A stretch of 64,000 nt of DNA from Massariosphaeria phaeospora (Eukaryota > Ascomycota > Dothideomycetes > Pleosporales): assembly GCA_011032825.1 (NCBI GenBank), contig JAADJZ010000012.1:310001-374000 (forward strand), read 5' to 3'. A program made the position numbers and the translations under genes. Numbering within the stretch: position 1 is the first letter of the stretch; every line of letters begins with the position of its first letter. Of this stretch, positions 11,564 to 24,433 are shown in pieces. The notes beneath the pieces were generated by a model, which saw only the letters and a program-made list of their open reading frames with translations, did not search any database and had not been told where the DNA came from.

Positions 11564-13439
11564 ATGTCCGCCAACCCAAGTCTCACAGGCCGAGAGCGGT
11601 CAAGATGGCCTCCACTCACGCGAATGCTCATGTCGGGCGAGCTGTCCGACGAAAAACCCCGGCAGCTATACTTGAAGGAGAAGATCGATAGGTGGATGGT
11701 GAATGAGGGTTACCGAAGATTGTATGACCAGCAGCCCTCTCGTGCTTTACTGTGCTGACTTGCGCAGATTCGTCTTCTTCTTCTTATTATTGCATGTGTT
11801 CGTCTTCACCTTCGGTATGATGCACTATGGGTTCAAGGTAAGATCGCCATGCTGAATGTGTGTCGACTGAGCTCACCCATATAGGACAACTCGATAAATG
11901 CGCGCGCAACGTTCGGCCCAACATTTCCGATCGCCCGTTCAGCTGCATTGACGCTACATGTCGACATAGCCCTAATCCTGTTCCCTGTGTGCAGGAATCT
12001 GATTTCCATGGCCCGGAAGACACCTCTGAACGGCATCATCCCATTTGACAAGAACATTACCTTCCACAAACTGGTAGGCTGGTCGATTTTGTTCTTCTCC
12101 TGGGTACACACCATCGCGCATTGGAACAATCTCGCAAAATTCGCTGCTGTCAACAACCTAGGCTTCAGGGGGTTCATTGCCGCTAATCTGTTGACTGGTC
12201 CTGGATGGAGTGGATACATCATGTTGATTGCGCTGATGGCAATTGTGCTTACCGCCCGGGAAACGCCGAGACGCGCCAACTTTGAGCGTTTCTGGTACAC
12301 ACATCACCTCTTCATTGTGTTCTTCGTTTTCTGGTCGATACACGGAGCCTTCTGCATGATCAAGCCCGACTTCGAACCGTTCTGTGACGGCATTGGTGTT
12401 TTCTGGGAGTACTGGATGTACGGTGGATTTGCCTATCTGGCCGAGAGAGTCGCGCGTGAAATCCGTGGACGGCACAAGACGTACATCTCCAAGGTCGTCC
12501 AACATCCTAGCAACGTTGTGGAAGTACAGATCAAGAAGGAGAACACCAAAACTCAAGCTGGACAGGTAAGACACCTTACAATAGCAACATACTCAACGGA
12601 TTCGCTGACAGTACCAGTACATTTTCCTGTGCTGCCCAGAAGTGTCAATCTGGCAGTATCACCCCTTCACACTCACCAGCGCACCCGAAGAGGACTACAT
12701 CTCCGTGCACATCCGTATGGTCGGCAACTTCACCAAGGCCTTCGGAAAGGTTCTTGGCTGCGACATCGAAAAGAAAGCCAAAGGCGAAAAGGGCGCCGAT
12801 GGCGGCAACGAGGTCGCTCTCCGACAGATCCTCCCGCGAGTCTACATCGACGGCCCCTTCGGTTCCGCATCCGAAGACGTGTTCAAATTCGAAATCGCCG
12901 TCCTCGTCGGCGCCGGTATCGGCGTGACACCCTTCGCCTCGATCCTAAAGAGCATCTGGTACAGGATGAACTACCCGCAGGGGCGAACGCGCCTCCGCAA
13001 AGTATACTTCTTCTGGGTCTGCCGCGACTTCGGCTCCTTCGAGTGGTTCCGGTCGCTGCTTCTGGCAATCGAGGCCCAGGATCTGGACGACCACATCGAG
13101 ATCCACACCGTAAGCGCTCTCTCCCGCATCAAGTTCTCATAATGACTAACACAACCCCCGCAGTATCTCACCGCCAAAATCAAAGCCGACGATGCAACCA
13201 ACATCATGATCAACGACGCCAACGCCGAGCAGGACGCCATCACGGGCCTGCGCGCGCCTACTAACTTTGGCCGCCCTAACTGGGACATGGTCTTCAAATC
13301 GATCCGCAAAATCCACGCCCCCGCTGAGGCCGGCGTCTTCTTCTGCGGGCCCAAGGTACTGGGCTCGCAGCTGCACATCAAGTGCAATCAGTACTCAGAG
13401 CCGGGCTTTAACTTCGTGTATGGCAAGGAGAACTTCTAG
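11564..13439 (+). CDS. noxA: NADPH oxidase NoxA/Nox1 (gp91phox type)
   Basis: Membrane flavocytochrome that moves electrons from NADPH through FAD and two haems to oxygen, producing superoxide for fungal differentiation, fruiting and hyphal fusion. Five exons: 11564-11721, 11768-11837, 11885-12565, 12618-13109, 13164-13439; 558 residues, as expected for NoxA. Visible: the N-terminal helix FVFFLLLHVFVFTFGMM; the ferric-reductase region with haem-ligand histidines in LHVDIALIL, ITFHKLVGW, FSWVHTIAHW and FWYTHHLFI; the FAD-binding HPFTLTSAPEEDYISVHIR; NADPH-binding GPFGSASEDVF and VGAGIGVTPFASILKSIWY; and the C-terminal VFFCGPKVLG plus terminal GKENF, typical of the family. No N-terminal EF-hands (unlike NoxC) and no long N-terminal extension (unlike NoxB). 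Activity would require NoxR/Rac, not in this window. Confidence 0.96.
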
Positions 13440-13628
13440 GTGTGTTTTGTTTGTGTTGTTGAGGCAGGTGGAAAGAAGAGCATTCATCGTTTGGTTTCAT
13501 CACGTCTCTGCATCTAGGTATTCGGGGGAAACAAGGAAACGCAGCGCATATGCTCTTCGGGAATGCAATATTCGATATCTTTATCACCTTTCTAAAATAC
13601 CTTTTCATCCTTGATCATCATTTGCTAT

Positions 13629-14774
13629 CTACGTATATCCTGCCTTAACGAGGCTCTTCCATCCCTTTTCGCGCCAACCGTTTACAAGCACCAGGCCTTG
13701 TATCTCTTTGACGCCCGAGGCAATCGCGTCCCCTACGCTGAAGTCATGCGCGCCCAGCACCCAGATGTTCTCTTTCTCCGCACACGTTTTCGTCCGAAAC
13801 ATGGTCTTGATGGCTTCGTCGGCGTCGGCGTGCATGCCGGATTTTGAATAGGGCGGACGAGCGGTTCTGTTCGGGTCTCGGAGTAGCGCGGGGTGGTGGT
13901 AGCAATCTCCTGCCAGCAGGACGAAGTCGTCGTCAGTGCCTCCAGAATCATCGATCTTGACCCTGAGCAGCATCATCTGGTGGCCTGGCGAATGGCCAGG
14001 CGCGTCGATCAGGTACGCGGAGCCATCGCCAAAGACGTCGAATGCGCGGTCGAAGGACCCGAGACGTATCCATCCGTCATCCCCGAGATCGCGCAGTTCG
14101 ACGGCTTGGTACAGGCCTTGTGCTTGTGCTTTCGCCACTATGCCGGCTCTTTTGTCGTTTGCTTGCTCAAGGAGCGCGTCGGAGATGAAAGCTTCCACTA
14201 TCTTTCTACTGCCGTCTGGGGGCAGGTTGTCCGTCAGAACGACACCTCTAGCGTCAAGCGGATATCCCGGGCGCGCATACGTGCAACACGTTGGGCCAAC
14301 CCAGAGCTCTGCATTGGTAAATCCTGCTTTGGCGCCATCTCCTATGTGGTCGAAGTGCATGTGCGAGAAGATTACAGCCGTGACGTTCTGCGGCTGTTGT
14401 GCAGCTGTGCCATGCTCCGCTAAAATGTCCGCAGGCGATACCGGCTCGCAGGGGAATTGCGGTAGAACGTCCTCGACTAGCCGTGGTGGCAGGTTTTCCA
14501 GGTCTTTCCGCATGCCGAGATCAAACATGTAGTACTTCTGGGACGGGGTGTGCTGGATTAGGAACACGTAGTCCGGAACGTAGAATCGCTTTGGCTCCTT
14601 TCGGTCGTGCCCAGGCTCTGTGAAGCTTTCTGACTTGTCGGGATCCGGTAGGAGGACGAAATCCTCGGGGAGGCGGAGTCCGCCTGCTTGCAGGAGGTGG
14701 ACTTTGCATGTTGCTTGGGACGGTGACGGAGGTATCGGATGCCATGGTGGTTCTGCGGAAGAAAACTGACTCAT
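13629..14774 (-). CDS. Metallo-beta-lactamase-fold hydrolase
   Basis: Single exon, 381 residues. Metal ligands are clear: HMHFDHIGD (the HxHxDH motif, about residues 138-146), DAPGHSPGHQMML (third His) and LLAGDCYHHP (bridging Asp). The family is like fungal and bacterial AHL-lactonase-type or MBL-fold hydrolases of small molecules; the KYYMFDLGMRKD strand before the motif is typical. No signal peptide, so probably cytosolic. It ends 190 bp after the noxA stop and is convergent with it. Substrate unknown: the fold also serves lactonases, glyoxalase II and others. Confidence 0.87.
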   Translation of the reverse strand: MSQFSSAEPPWHPIPPSPSQATCKVHLLQAGGLRLPEDFVLLPDPDKSESFTEPGHDRKEPKRFYVPDYVFLIQHTPSQKYYMFDLGMRKDLENLPPRLVEDVLPQFPCEPVSPADILAEHGTAAQQPQNVTAVIFSHMHFDHIGDGAKAGFTNAELWVGPTCCTYARPGYPLDARGVVLTDNLPPDGSRKIVEAFISDALLEQANDKRAGIVAKAQAQGLYQAVELRDLGDDGWIRLGSFDRAFDVFGDGSAYLIDAPGHSPGHQMMLLRVKIDDSGGTDDDFVLLAGDCYHHPALLRDPNRTARPPYSKSGMHADADEAIKTMFRTKTCAEKENIWVLGAHDFSVGDAIASGVKEIQGLVLVNGWREKGWKSLVKAGYT

Positions 14775-15566
14775 GGTGGTTGTCGGTTTCAGTCAATAAG
14801 TGCAAATGTATACTCAGCTTCGTTTCTGTTCATGCCGTGGGCCAGAGGATGCTCGCGTCAGAGACGCGGAGGTGACGTCATAGTAGATGTAGTGGCCGTG
14901 ATGGGACGCCAACATCTACGGAGTACAGTCTCTCGATATGGAAAATCTCGCAAGGCTACCTGGCTTGCGAGGCAGTTGTTGGGCGTTAGAACAAGCAAGT
15001 TGTGCTAAAGGCTGGACGCGCCATAGTCATTCGGTGATCAAAAGTATCCGCGAGCTCATCGCGACGAGCTTCATTTGTTTTCTAGCGTGGTGATTGTGGG
15101 ACTCGTGAGCTTTATATACCCATGCCAGGAAATGCAGAACTGCTTTTAACTGACACAATAAATTCCAGAAAAGCAACGAACAGCGAGGATCGGTAGGGTG
15201 AAGTCGCGACCTAGTGCGTTCCAAAACTGGACTAGCGTCGAAACTCTACCTTACATTGCTCCGACCTTTCTGTTCTGCTCCCTCACACAACAGATTCTAC
15301 GGTCTCACACCGTGCGCTACTGGTAAGTCTGAGTGCACCAGAAGTCTTCGAGGAAAACGTTTCGAAAGCAAGGCCTCTGCATCAACGCTCGAACCCAATG
15401 CGTTTACGATACATTTTTCTGTCAAGGCTAACCATATACTCACCATGTACAGAAGAGAAAGCACAGCTACACAGTAGCTTGTTTGGCGCTCTAGGGTCTC
15501 AGTAGTCGGTGAGAGACGTTTGTGCTACTTTCGGTGAACAAATCGCGGTATCTCAGACAAGCAGCC
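14775..15566. other. Intergenic region between divergent genes, one TACGGAGTAC motif
   Basis: Promoters for the MBL-fold gene and the F-box-like gene. TACGGAGTAC is at 14917-14926, one of at least six copies in the window. Nothing else recognised. Confidence 0.5.
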
Positions 15567-16956
15567 ATGGCCGATGTAGGACCTTCAACGCCATCCCATG
15601 GATATACCTGCAAGCCATCGGTCTGGTGTCCGCCAGCAACTGCAAATCAGAAGCTCCTCCTTGGTGGGCTGAACAATGATGTCCTCAAGATGGTATTCAA
15701 CTATATCATCGAGGCGGACGAATCGGAAGAGGAACTTGATTGGGTCGAAGACAACGAGTCTGTACCCGCCAACCAGATAACCAGCCTCTCGCTAGTCAAC
15801 AAGCGTTTACGCTCGTTCTGTGTACAGAAGTTATTGCAGCACGTCGCATTCAAATTCACATCAATGTGGGAACTGAATCGCTTCCTACGGAATAATTTTC
15901 TTGTCTCCGAGGGCACACCTTTGCTTGACGCTTTTAGGTATGTCACTACGTCGAACTCGATCTCGTAATGATTCATAATACCATACCCTTGGAATTTCCA
16001 TACTAAGATTTGTTAGAACATGCCGAATTACGCTCAACTCAAGTCGTAGACGCACTCTATGCCGGACCTTGCTCCCCGACGTCTTGTGCTCGATGCATAA
16101 TCTCAAAGAATTTTCAATCGCTCATTCCAGACATCTCGATCTGTCTGGTACCGGTATCCGGTCAACTTTTCGCACGAGTCAACTGCAGTTGCCCTCCGTC
16201 ACAGGCTTGAGGATCCTATCTCCCGACAACTGGGATTTCCTCCTGGATTGCTTTCCGAACATAGAAGTTCTTGTACTGTGGGACAATATGGATTGCGGAG
16301 AACTCATGGAGGCCGCGGGGCGTTTAAAACACCTCCGCCACCTTGAGATGCTCAACGGTGCCTGGTCAACGCCAAAGATCGAACGTAAGCTGTCGGCTAT
16401 CTTGTTTTTGCGATAATTACTCATTAGTCTACAGGCCTCCACCAGCATTTCCCGAACATACAGAGTCTAACGCTGAAGGGAGCGTTGGATCAGATCCATG
16501 TCACTGTATGAACAACATCCAATCTAACCCAACCTCTCAGTACGCTGACTTTCCCTCTAGAAACTCGGACCGGCCCTTGGTCAGTTCTCTCAGTTACAAT
16601 GTCTTGCTATTACCTGGATCCAGCAAATAACCGAAGAACATGCTCTGGCGTCCTGGAATGAGGCAAACGAAGGGGATGTTGATCGCATCACGAGGCTGCA
16701 ACTAGGCAAAGGCGTGATGATTGACGGTCAACCTCAAACTAATCAGATGTTTGAGCACTGCCGATCCCTGCGCTCACTCTGCCTCGTGCAGAATGTTTTC
16801 ACGCATTATGTTGAAGCTACCCGACGTCCAGACGGCTCGCCAGAAGTGGGAACGTGGCAGTGGACTAGATGCAGCCCTCACAATTATCACCCTCGCGATT
16901 ATCCCAAGTCCCTCTGCTTTGCAGACGAGGACGAGGACGAGTTCTACGAAGTCTGA
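15567..16956 (+). CDS. F-box/LRR-like protein
   Basis: Gene model built by splicing: exons 15567-15937, 16017-16384, 16435-16505, 16561-16956, giving 401 residues in frame. Introns carry GTATGT/GTAAGC/GTATGA donors; the first has a good branch site (tactaag) before TTAG. The N-terminal part (LLLGGLNNDVLKMVFNYI, then ITSLSLVNKRLRSFCVQKLL) looks like an F-box that would bind Skp1 in an SCF ubiquitin ligase. The middle has Leu-rich strands (VTGLRILSPDNWDFLLDCF, NIEVLVLWDN, LKHLRHLEMLNGAW) like a degenerate LRR sensor. The tail ends in an acidic run, DEDEDEFYEV. The F-box is weak and could be only F-box-like. Target unknown. At the third intron I used the acceptor ending at 16560, because the earlier AG at 16540 leads to a stop. 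Confidence 0.72.
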
Positions 16957-17368
16957 TTATGCGGCCGCCATCTTCGGTTGCACTTCGCAGAATCTAGTTT
17001 GTCAATTGGAGTCGTTTGGTCATCGCTGGCTATGGCTGACTACCTAAATGGTACTGCCTTCGTGTACTGTATGTAGTACCTGCCCATGAAGACTTAAAAG
17101 GGAAGGAAGGGGTGGGAAACCACATGAATGTAGCGTGAATGATACATACGTTAAGAAGCCTATATTTGCTCTTTAACGGAAAAGTAAACAGAGAAGTTTC
17201 TCGATAAGACCAGAACTGTGACCGTGTCACAACGCTCGTTACAAGAACGCCCTGGAATGCTATACATCGCCTCGAAACGCCATGCACAAAACCCTTCGCC
17301 TTGACAGCACCGCCAAAACCATCCCACCCCATCTCCCTATCCCCCCCCCTCCACCTTTACCCACCCCT
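16957..17368. other. Convergent 3' intergenic region
   Basis: 3' UTRs of the F-box-like gene and POL2. A run of nine C's at about 17341-17349 and general C-richness next to the POL2 stop; nothing else seen. Confidence 0.5.
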
Positions 17369-20300
17369 CTAATACCCCTCCAAACACTCCTCCACCACCA
17401 GCTCCAGCATCCTCAACTGATAAAACCTCGCCACACACGCATACACCCCCAACCGCTTCCTAACCTCCGCCCGCTGCCGCGAGCCCACCCACGCGCCCGC
17501 ACACCCGCAGTGCTCCATGAAGTCGTTCTGCCGCAGCCGGCCGCACTTTGCGCACTTGAGGTCTTGCGTGCACCACTCGAGCACGAGGCGCTGCACCTCG
17601 GCCACGAGCTGCTCCTCGATGCGCAGCTTGTCGTACGGCGAGCCGCATGCGTCGCACTTCCACTTGGGCAGCACGGCCGCACTACCGCCAGCGTCTGCGG
17701 ACGGCAGCAGCGCCGAGTCGCGGCACAAGTCGACGTCGCGCGACGCGGTGCACTCGTCGCAGATGACGGCGCGCACGTACAGCGAGGCACTCGGATTCGC
17801 AAAGCTGGCCTCGGCGCTGAACTCGCGGATGTCGAACAGGTTGAGCAGCTCCTTGCGCAGCAGGCGCGCCTCGAGGCTGATGGCGCGGTCGAGGCTGAAG
17901 ACCTGCATGACGGTCTTGACGAGCTGCAGCACGGGGTTCGCCAGCTTGAGGTGCGAGCCGGGGAGCTGCGGGAACGCGTAGTCGGCCGCGAGGTCGGCGT
18001 GCAGCATCTCGTTGTGCTGGCGGCGGAACAGCGTGGACATCTGCTTGAAGAGCGGCTTGGTGAAGGTCTTGGGGAGGATCTGCGTCGGCTCCGAGGGGTC
18101 GAGCGTGAGTGGGCGGAGCGGGATTTGCGTTGGGCGGGGCGTGGATCCGTCGGTGACGGCGGGGCGCTTGCGGGCGTGCATGAGCTCGATGAACTCGAGG
18201 ACCCAGGCGTCGAAGGTGGGTTGCAGGGTCGCGGGCAGGAACTGGGCGAACTGCCAGCACATGATGTTTTCGAGCGTCTGGTTCTCGGCCTCGACCACCT
18301 TGACGCAGCCTTTGCCTCCGTAGTTGAACTCGTCGTACCAGACGAGGTAGTCCCAGTACTCCTTGATCTCCAGCTCCATGAACTGGAAGAGCGGCTTCGC
18401 GGTGATGGTAGTGAGGATGTACTGGCTGTACGCGTAGGCGTTCCCAACCTCTGCTTTGGTCGTCTGCAGCAAGAGGCGGTTCGGGCTGGCAAAGACGATG
18501 TGGGACCCAACACGCTTGAAGTCGGTCATGAGTTGTTGCAGGGCCTTCTTCGACATCATCTGCACGTAGTAGTGCAATGAACGGTCGTAAAGGAAGGATC
18601 CGGGACTGCTGACCCAGCGGACGAGGTGCTGAACCATGACATCTGCCATGTAGTCTTTCCGCTCTGCTTGGATCCACCAGGCCTTGACCATCTCTCGGAG
18701 GACGGTGATACCTGCAGTAGCAAAGGCGTTGTCCGAGTAGATGACGTTTGCACCGTCATTCGCCGCATCATACGATGGTGCCGCAGGATTGAAAGAAAAG
18801 GAGTCGGCACCTTCGAGGTCGTTGATCAATGATGACGATAGGATCGTGTTGATGGCCAGATTGCGTAGGGTGAGCTCAATACAGACAGAAGAGTAGGTTC
18901 CTGGGTTGTTGACCGAAGGCATCTCGACAGCCTCCAGCGGCGCTAGTATATCATCCTTCTCGTAGCCTGCATGGTCCGGCTTTGGAGCACCGGACCACCA
19001 CAGAACAACTTTATCTTTCTGCAATCGCCGTGCATAAGCGACATCGATCAGGAACTTGGGGTCGTTGCTCTCCAGATTACAGAGAGGAATGTCCCCGTAT
19101 CGTGCAAGCTCTATAAGGTGTGACATCCAGGAACCAAGATCAAGATAATGGGTCACGAGACGCTTTGCTACAAACGATTGCCACCCTAGTGGGGGGAGCT
19201 GCTTGTCCGATTCATCTAGATGCAGGGGCAGAATAGGCAGGTCCTTGAGAACGGGTATGTCGTGCGATAGAAGGGCGTGATTCGGCGACTGCACGACCAC
19301 TATCACCGGCCTCCCCTCCTCCACCTTCATCTTCTTGATGACATCGCCGATTTCAAGAAGAGCTTTTCGTCGGGTGGTGATCTGTAGGGTACGGAAGTGT
19401 ATGTCTTCCTGATAGTCCACGCAGGCCTGCCACGGTTCGCCGTCGTTATCCTCAAGTCTTCGTTGCAGCGCATCGTTGTATATACGATCTACATTGGGCA
19501 TGCCCTGGGCGTCCTTTGACTTGTGTTGAATGATGATGTGGGCTTCACTTTTGGAGGTAGAGAAGATACCGTAAATGTTCCGGTCCCCGCTGCTGACGTG
19601 GTAAAGGTAGATGTAGCTGACAGGTGCATCCGCTAGATACGGCTTTTGCGGTGGCATCCGTCGGAGGGCAGAGAGATCAAAGCCATGCTCCAGGCCTTTG
19701 CCGAGAACACCTTTTTGGGATTCGTCGAAGGTGCATGTACTGCCCAGCTCTAGGATGGCCCGAATATTCAGAGGCACTTGCTTTTCATACACACCTTCTA
19801 CACTCGGATGATTGAACAAAACTGCTAGTTTCTTAGACTCGTGCACGTATATCTGCTCAGACATCTGGAGCTTGAATAAATGGATAGACGGGTGTCCATT
19901 CGGGAGAGTATAGTTGACGACTTTCTCGACTGCACACCCGGCGATGGATACGTCCGGTAGATCTTCCCCTCTCAGGTTGAGGTAAACAACTCGAGGAACT
20001 ACAATCTTCAGAACGTGGATCTTCTTGTCGATTAAGACGAAAGCTTTTACTTCTCCGGGCATATCCGTTGGTCGCAGCTGAACAAGCTGCCATGTGCTGA
20101 TGAATAGAAGCTCTGCCTGGTTTCTGAAAAAGCTGCCAATAGCGTCCGAAGCATCGACAGGTTTCTCACCAAACAACTGCCTTCGCCGCTTTCGGGCCTG
20201 TTTTTGAATCTTCCACTTCTGTTTCTGGTACATGAGCCAACCAGAGTAGTCTTCGGTGATTGAAGGCATGGTTTTGGGCAGCGCAGCATACGGGTCAGTC

Positions 20301-23300
20301 TGGATTGGCACCGCGGGCTCCGGTGCCTTTCGTTTTGATGACATCTTCGTGACTAGTGCTTTCTTGACCTGCAATTTGGGCAACAGTTTCGATGAGCCAA
20401 AGTCCTCTAGATCGACTACTCCTTTCTTCAAGATATTCGTGTCCACGTCGGTGAGAGCCTTCTTGTCGAACATGTCCGTCATCTTCTTCTGCTGGAACTT
20501 GTCGTCTTTCTGTCTGATCCTTCGGTCGAGCCACTCGGGATGTGGAACTCTCGGAACGGGATTCCGTACCTTTTGGAGAGCAGCTGGAATCGTGATGAGT
20601 TTCTGGATGACGGAGGCAAGACGATCCCTGTAATATTGCCAGTCAAGCACAGTCCTCAGATCCATGTCCGAGGGGTCTTCCTTTAGCCACTTCCTCAAAA
20701 AGTATCGTTTGACGGACTCCTCAGCCGAGAATATAGCAATAGGAACGGCACGCTCGGTAACTGGGGCGTTCTTGGGCCGCGATGAGATGATATACTTGCA
20801 GTTCAGGCCCTTGTCCTTAACCATCTGCTCTCCCAGGAACTCCGCAAGACGTTTGGCGGTCGTGATGGCTGTCGATTTCTGTGCTCCATACTCCTCAAGC
20901 GTCTTGGCCATGTTCTTGTTCTCAACGATGAGATCAATCAGCTCTTCGTCCGCTAAAGTGGCTCCCCGGGTGTCGAGAATATCAAGCCATCGGTTGGCGA
21001 CCTTTGCAACGGAACCATAGGTCTCTTCAAGCGTGGAACCCTCCAAAAAGAACTTGAAAAGCTCTCCTTGGAAGTTCTTGATGAGCTTCAGCTCTCCTCT
21101 TCGCTTCAGCTCGAAACCTTTCAATTCTGCTAGACTCCCGTCATGGTTGAAAACAGCGTATCGTTTCTTTAAATTTCTGTCTTCGTCCTGTGAAGTAGGC
21201 AAAATCATAGCTTTGTAAGGACCATCAACTTCGAAGAAAATTGTGTTGTCGCTCTTCTTCTCGTACCGGAACGTCTGTGGATCCACTAATGTCTCGTATT
21301 GGTCATTGGTGAATTTACCGTGTACCAAATGGTTCAACATGACACAAGGATAAGACACAGTGACCTTCTTGCCATTGTTGAGCTTGAACGAGAAATTTTC
21401 AGGGAAAGTCGCGGGAAGGATACACCAAATACCATCGGTGTCCAGCTCCAGCGGTCGCCCGATTCGTTCTACCAGAGAGCGAGCCAGTTGAATGATTTTC
21501 GCACCCGTCAAGCAAGTGATACCAGCCATCTCGAGAGAATACCATCGGGAACCCTTGCGCATGGCATACCCGTAAAAGCTGTTCAGGATGACCTTGTGAG
21601 CCAGCTGCATCGAATCGAATAGGACAATCATCTTTTTGGCCTCTTCAATCTCGGTAGCGGAAGCTCCAGCTGATTTCAACGCCTCGGTCTTGCCCTTCCA
21701 CACTTTCTGTTTACCCTTGTAATCGTATCTTCGGTCTCGAAACCCTGCGACAGTATCGACGTAGAACGGATTCTCACGCTGACAGACGATTGCCTCTCGC
21801 TCGATCGTTTTGGTGTCGTGGATTTTGTGATAGATCTTTTTGCTATACTCCTGTAAACGCTTCTTGATCAAGGTCGCTTGCTCGTCCAGTGGTAGATCCT
21901 GGAAAGTCCGCGATGGAGAGTTCGGCCACCGCCCAGGAAATCGCTCATTTTCTATAGCATGTCGGACCATATTGTATTCGTCTCGCTTGGCTGGCAAAAA
22001 TTCTCCTCTCCAAGACCATGGCAACCTTCGATCGCATGTCTTTCCCGGGCGGTTGAAATCGCAGGCTGCGCAATCCGATTCCTGTACGATGGAGTCTGGC
22101 TGAAGCCGGTTCGTCGTCATGATATTAGGATACATAGAAGCGACATCCAGATGATAGATCAGTGGCCGTTCGTTCCGATTTGGCGTGTTTCTCAGTTGCA
22201 AAAGTTTCTCAGTGATCTGCGCCTTAACCTCGTCGTAATTGGCCACATCCTCGAGCTTCTTCTTTTCTTCCACCACAATACTGAACTCGAGCGCTGCATC
22301 TAGATCCCGTATTAACTCATCGATGGCTTTAGGGTCGATGGCGAAATTGTAAGGGATGTCGCTTCGGAAAACACCAGCTTCAATGCTTTCAACGTGTCCA
22401 CCAACGTAGGTTTCAGACTCCAGAAGATGACCATCCCAGAAAGCCTCTTTGGGAGCTTGATGTTTGTTCGGAAGCACAATGCCTTTTTCAAACGCCTCTA
22501 CCATTAACAGCATCTCGCAAAGTGTACCAGTACCTTTACGTAAAGCGTCGTCCGGCCCTAGTGGAAGGATGGTACACAGAGCGAAAATGAAAGGATGCAC
22601 GTATTTCATGTACAGGTAGTATGTAGCGACGGCATCGGAGACCGAGTACTCGGCAAGAGTTTGCGGTCGTTCGCTCGCATATCTGCCAATGTTAGATTTT
22701 GACTTGGTTCAAGGCTAATAGCACTCACGGTGTCATCAACTCTGGGTCCAGCTCATCGGGGTCGTATCCAAGCTTAGCCACCGTCACAGCCTTCAGGCCA
22801 CGGCTACCCTGCGGGAGATAACTGTCGCGGTTGACCCAGGCGAAAGCATCCATATGCGCGCAGTAATTGGACTGGTAGATATCCTCACTGTTCTTCCTGA
22901 AACCAATCTCCTGGTACATGTCGATACCTAGGACGCTCGCTCGCGCTTCAACAAACGGCCAATCGAAGAAGTCGCCGTTGTATGTGACCATGACTGTGGG
23001 CTTGGCTTCCTTGATGTGTTCGAAAAACCGCTCCAGCAACCCCTTCTCGTCTGGCTCATTAAAGATCATGAATTGACCTGGATACTCGGGTCTTGGTGTA
23101 TACTCGAAATCCGATATATCCTCGGAAACAATCTCTCGGTTGGTGATGAGAAATCCCTGGCCATCAATCATGTACGAAACCATCATGATCTGATCTATGA
23201 CAGCGTCGGGGAATTTCAGGGGTAGTTTTGTAGTCTCGATATCGTATGCCATAACAATTGGATCTGCCTGTCGAAGACGGTCTTCTATACAAGACATGGA

Positions 23301-24199
23301 CACGACGCCGTGCTTTGCCTCGACCGTGTACCATTTTCCGATCCGTATGTCTGTTACTGCATTAGTGGTGATGCATCAAGTAATTGATGTGGACGTTACC
23401 TTTGTCAATAGCTACTCGTACATGGTAAGGAACATCGTATTCCCGAATATCAACAATGAAGTCGCTGGCATCAATCGTTGCAGTAGATCGTTTCTCATAT
23501 TCTAGGTCGTCATCAAAAATATCAAAACCAGCGTTGGCACTGCAACCAATTAGCCACCTCAGCATTGTAGCGATGCCGAGAAACATACCTGGCGACTTCG
23601 GCATATGTATCCAGGGCATTCACATTCTTCTTGTTCTTCTCCACGATGGGACTGATAGCCTTCCGCACCGCCAGTAAATCGTTGACATTCGCGAAGGAAA
23701 GCTGAAGGAATGTTCTCCGGTATCCTAGGAGATGGTTCGGCATGGTAAGATCCTCCTTCTCCACCCTCTTGAAGCTCTTTATGAGGCCTTCAAAAGCCCT
23801 CCGACACCACTCCTCGACCTCGGCTTCCTTTCCTCGTTTGACGGCCAGCAGAACGTAGGGGTTGTACTCCAACGTCGCTTTGAACGTGTCTCCGTCGTCT
23901 CCGATGAAATAGAAGTCCACGCCAGCCTTTCCGCCCGGCACATTCTCGTCCTCGACGGTCGTCGAACGCATGTTGCAGAGCCATCCCACTTTCTTCTTGC
24001 CCGAGTCGTACCGCGGAAATCCCATGGACTCATCGATGCTATTGGCGAGGCGCGTGGCTTCGATCTTTTCGTTCTGCGATGTGGCTTCTGTACTCCGGAG
24101 CGAGGATGCATCGACTGTCTTCGTCTTGCGGCTACCGTACGATGTGTTGCCGAATTTGCCCCCGCGGCGGAAGGGCTGGCCGCCGCGTCGTGGCGCCAT
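17369..24199 (-). CDS. POL2: DNA polymerase epsilon catalytic subunit
   Basis: Leading-strand replicative polymerase with proofreading. Exons 24199-23589, 23539-23400, 23350-22729, 22682-17369 (introns 46-49 bp); 2228 residues, matching the usual ~2200. Exonuclease motifs: Exo I in [10 protein letters not shown], Exo II in [10 protein letters not shown], Exo III in [13 protein letters not shown]. Polymerase motifs: A in [11 protein letters not shown] in [21 protein letters not shown] in [12 protein letters not shown] (the epsilon-specific form of the DTD motif). The C-terminal half is the inactive second polymerase module, followed by two Cys clusters ([13 protein letters not shown]...CDACG and [20 protein letters not shown]) that bind zinc or an Fe-S cluster and the Dpb2 subunit. 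All catalytic residues are present, so it is functional. Divergent from APC2. Confidence 0.98.
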
Positions 24200-24433
24200 G
24201 GTGTGCGGATAAAGGAGAGTAAAGGCGATGAAATAGTATTACAATGTTTGAGGTATCATTGGCGCGAATAGAGAACAGAAACACGTAGGGTATCGAGCGG
24301 TGGGCCGTTAAAGGTGGGAGTAAGCTGAGAGTGAAGTGTTGTGCTGGATGCGGAGGGTGCGACTATGGAAATGGCAGGAGCGCGTTGAACGCGACGCGTA
24401 CCTGCTTAATTGGTGTGGCTTGAGCCGCACCGC

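Noticed and set aside
11564..14774. A secondary-metabolite or redox gene cluster formed by SDR, noxA and MBL-fold genes
   Set aside because: No backbone synthase, transporter or regulator nearby; NoxA is a developmental oxidase, and orientations and spacers look independent.
17282..18580. 432-codon open frame opposite the 3' end of POL2
   Set aside because: Antisense shadow of GC-rich POL2 codons; His/Glu/Leu-biased composition and no homology, while POL2 is unmistakable on the other strand.
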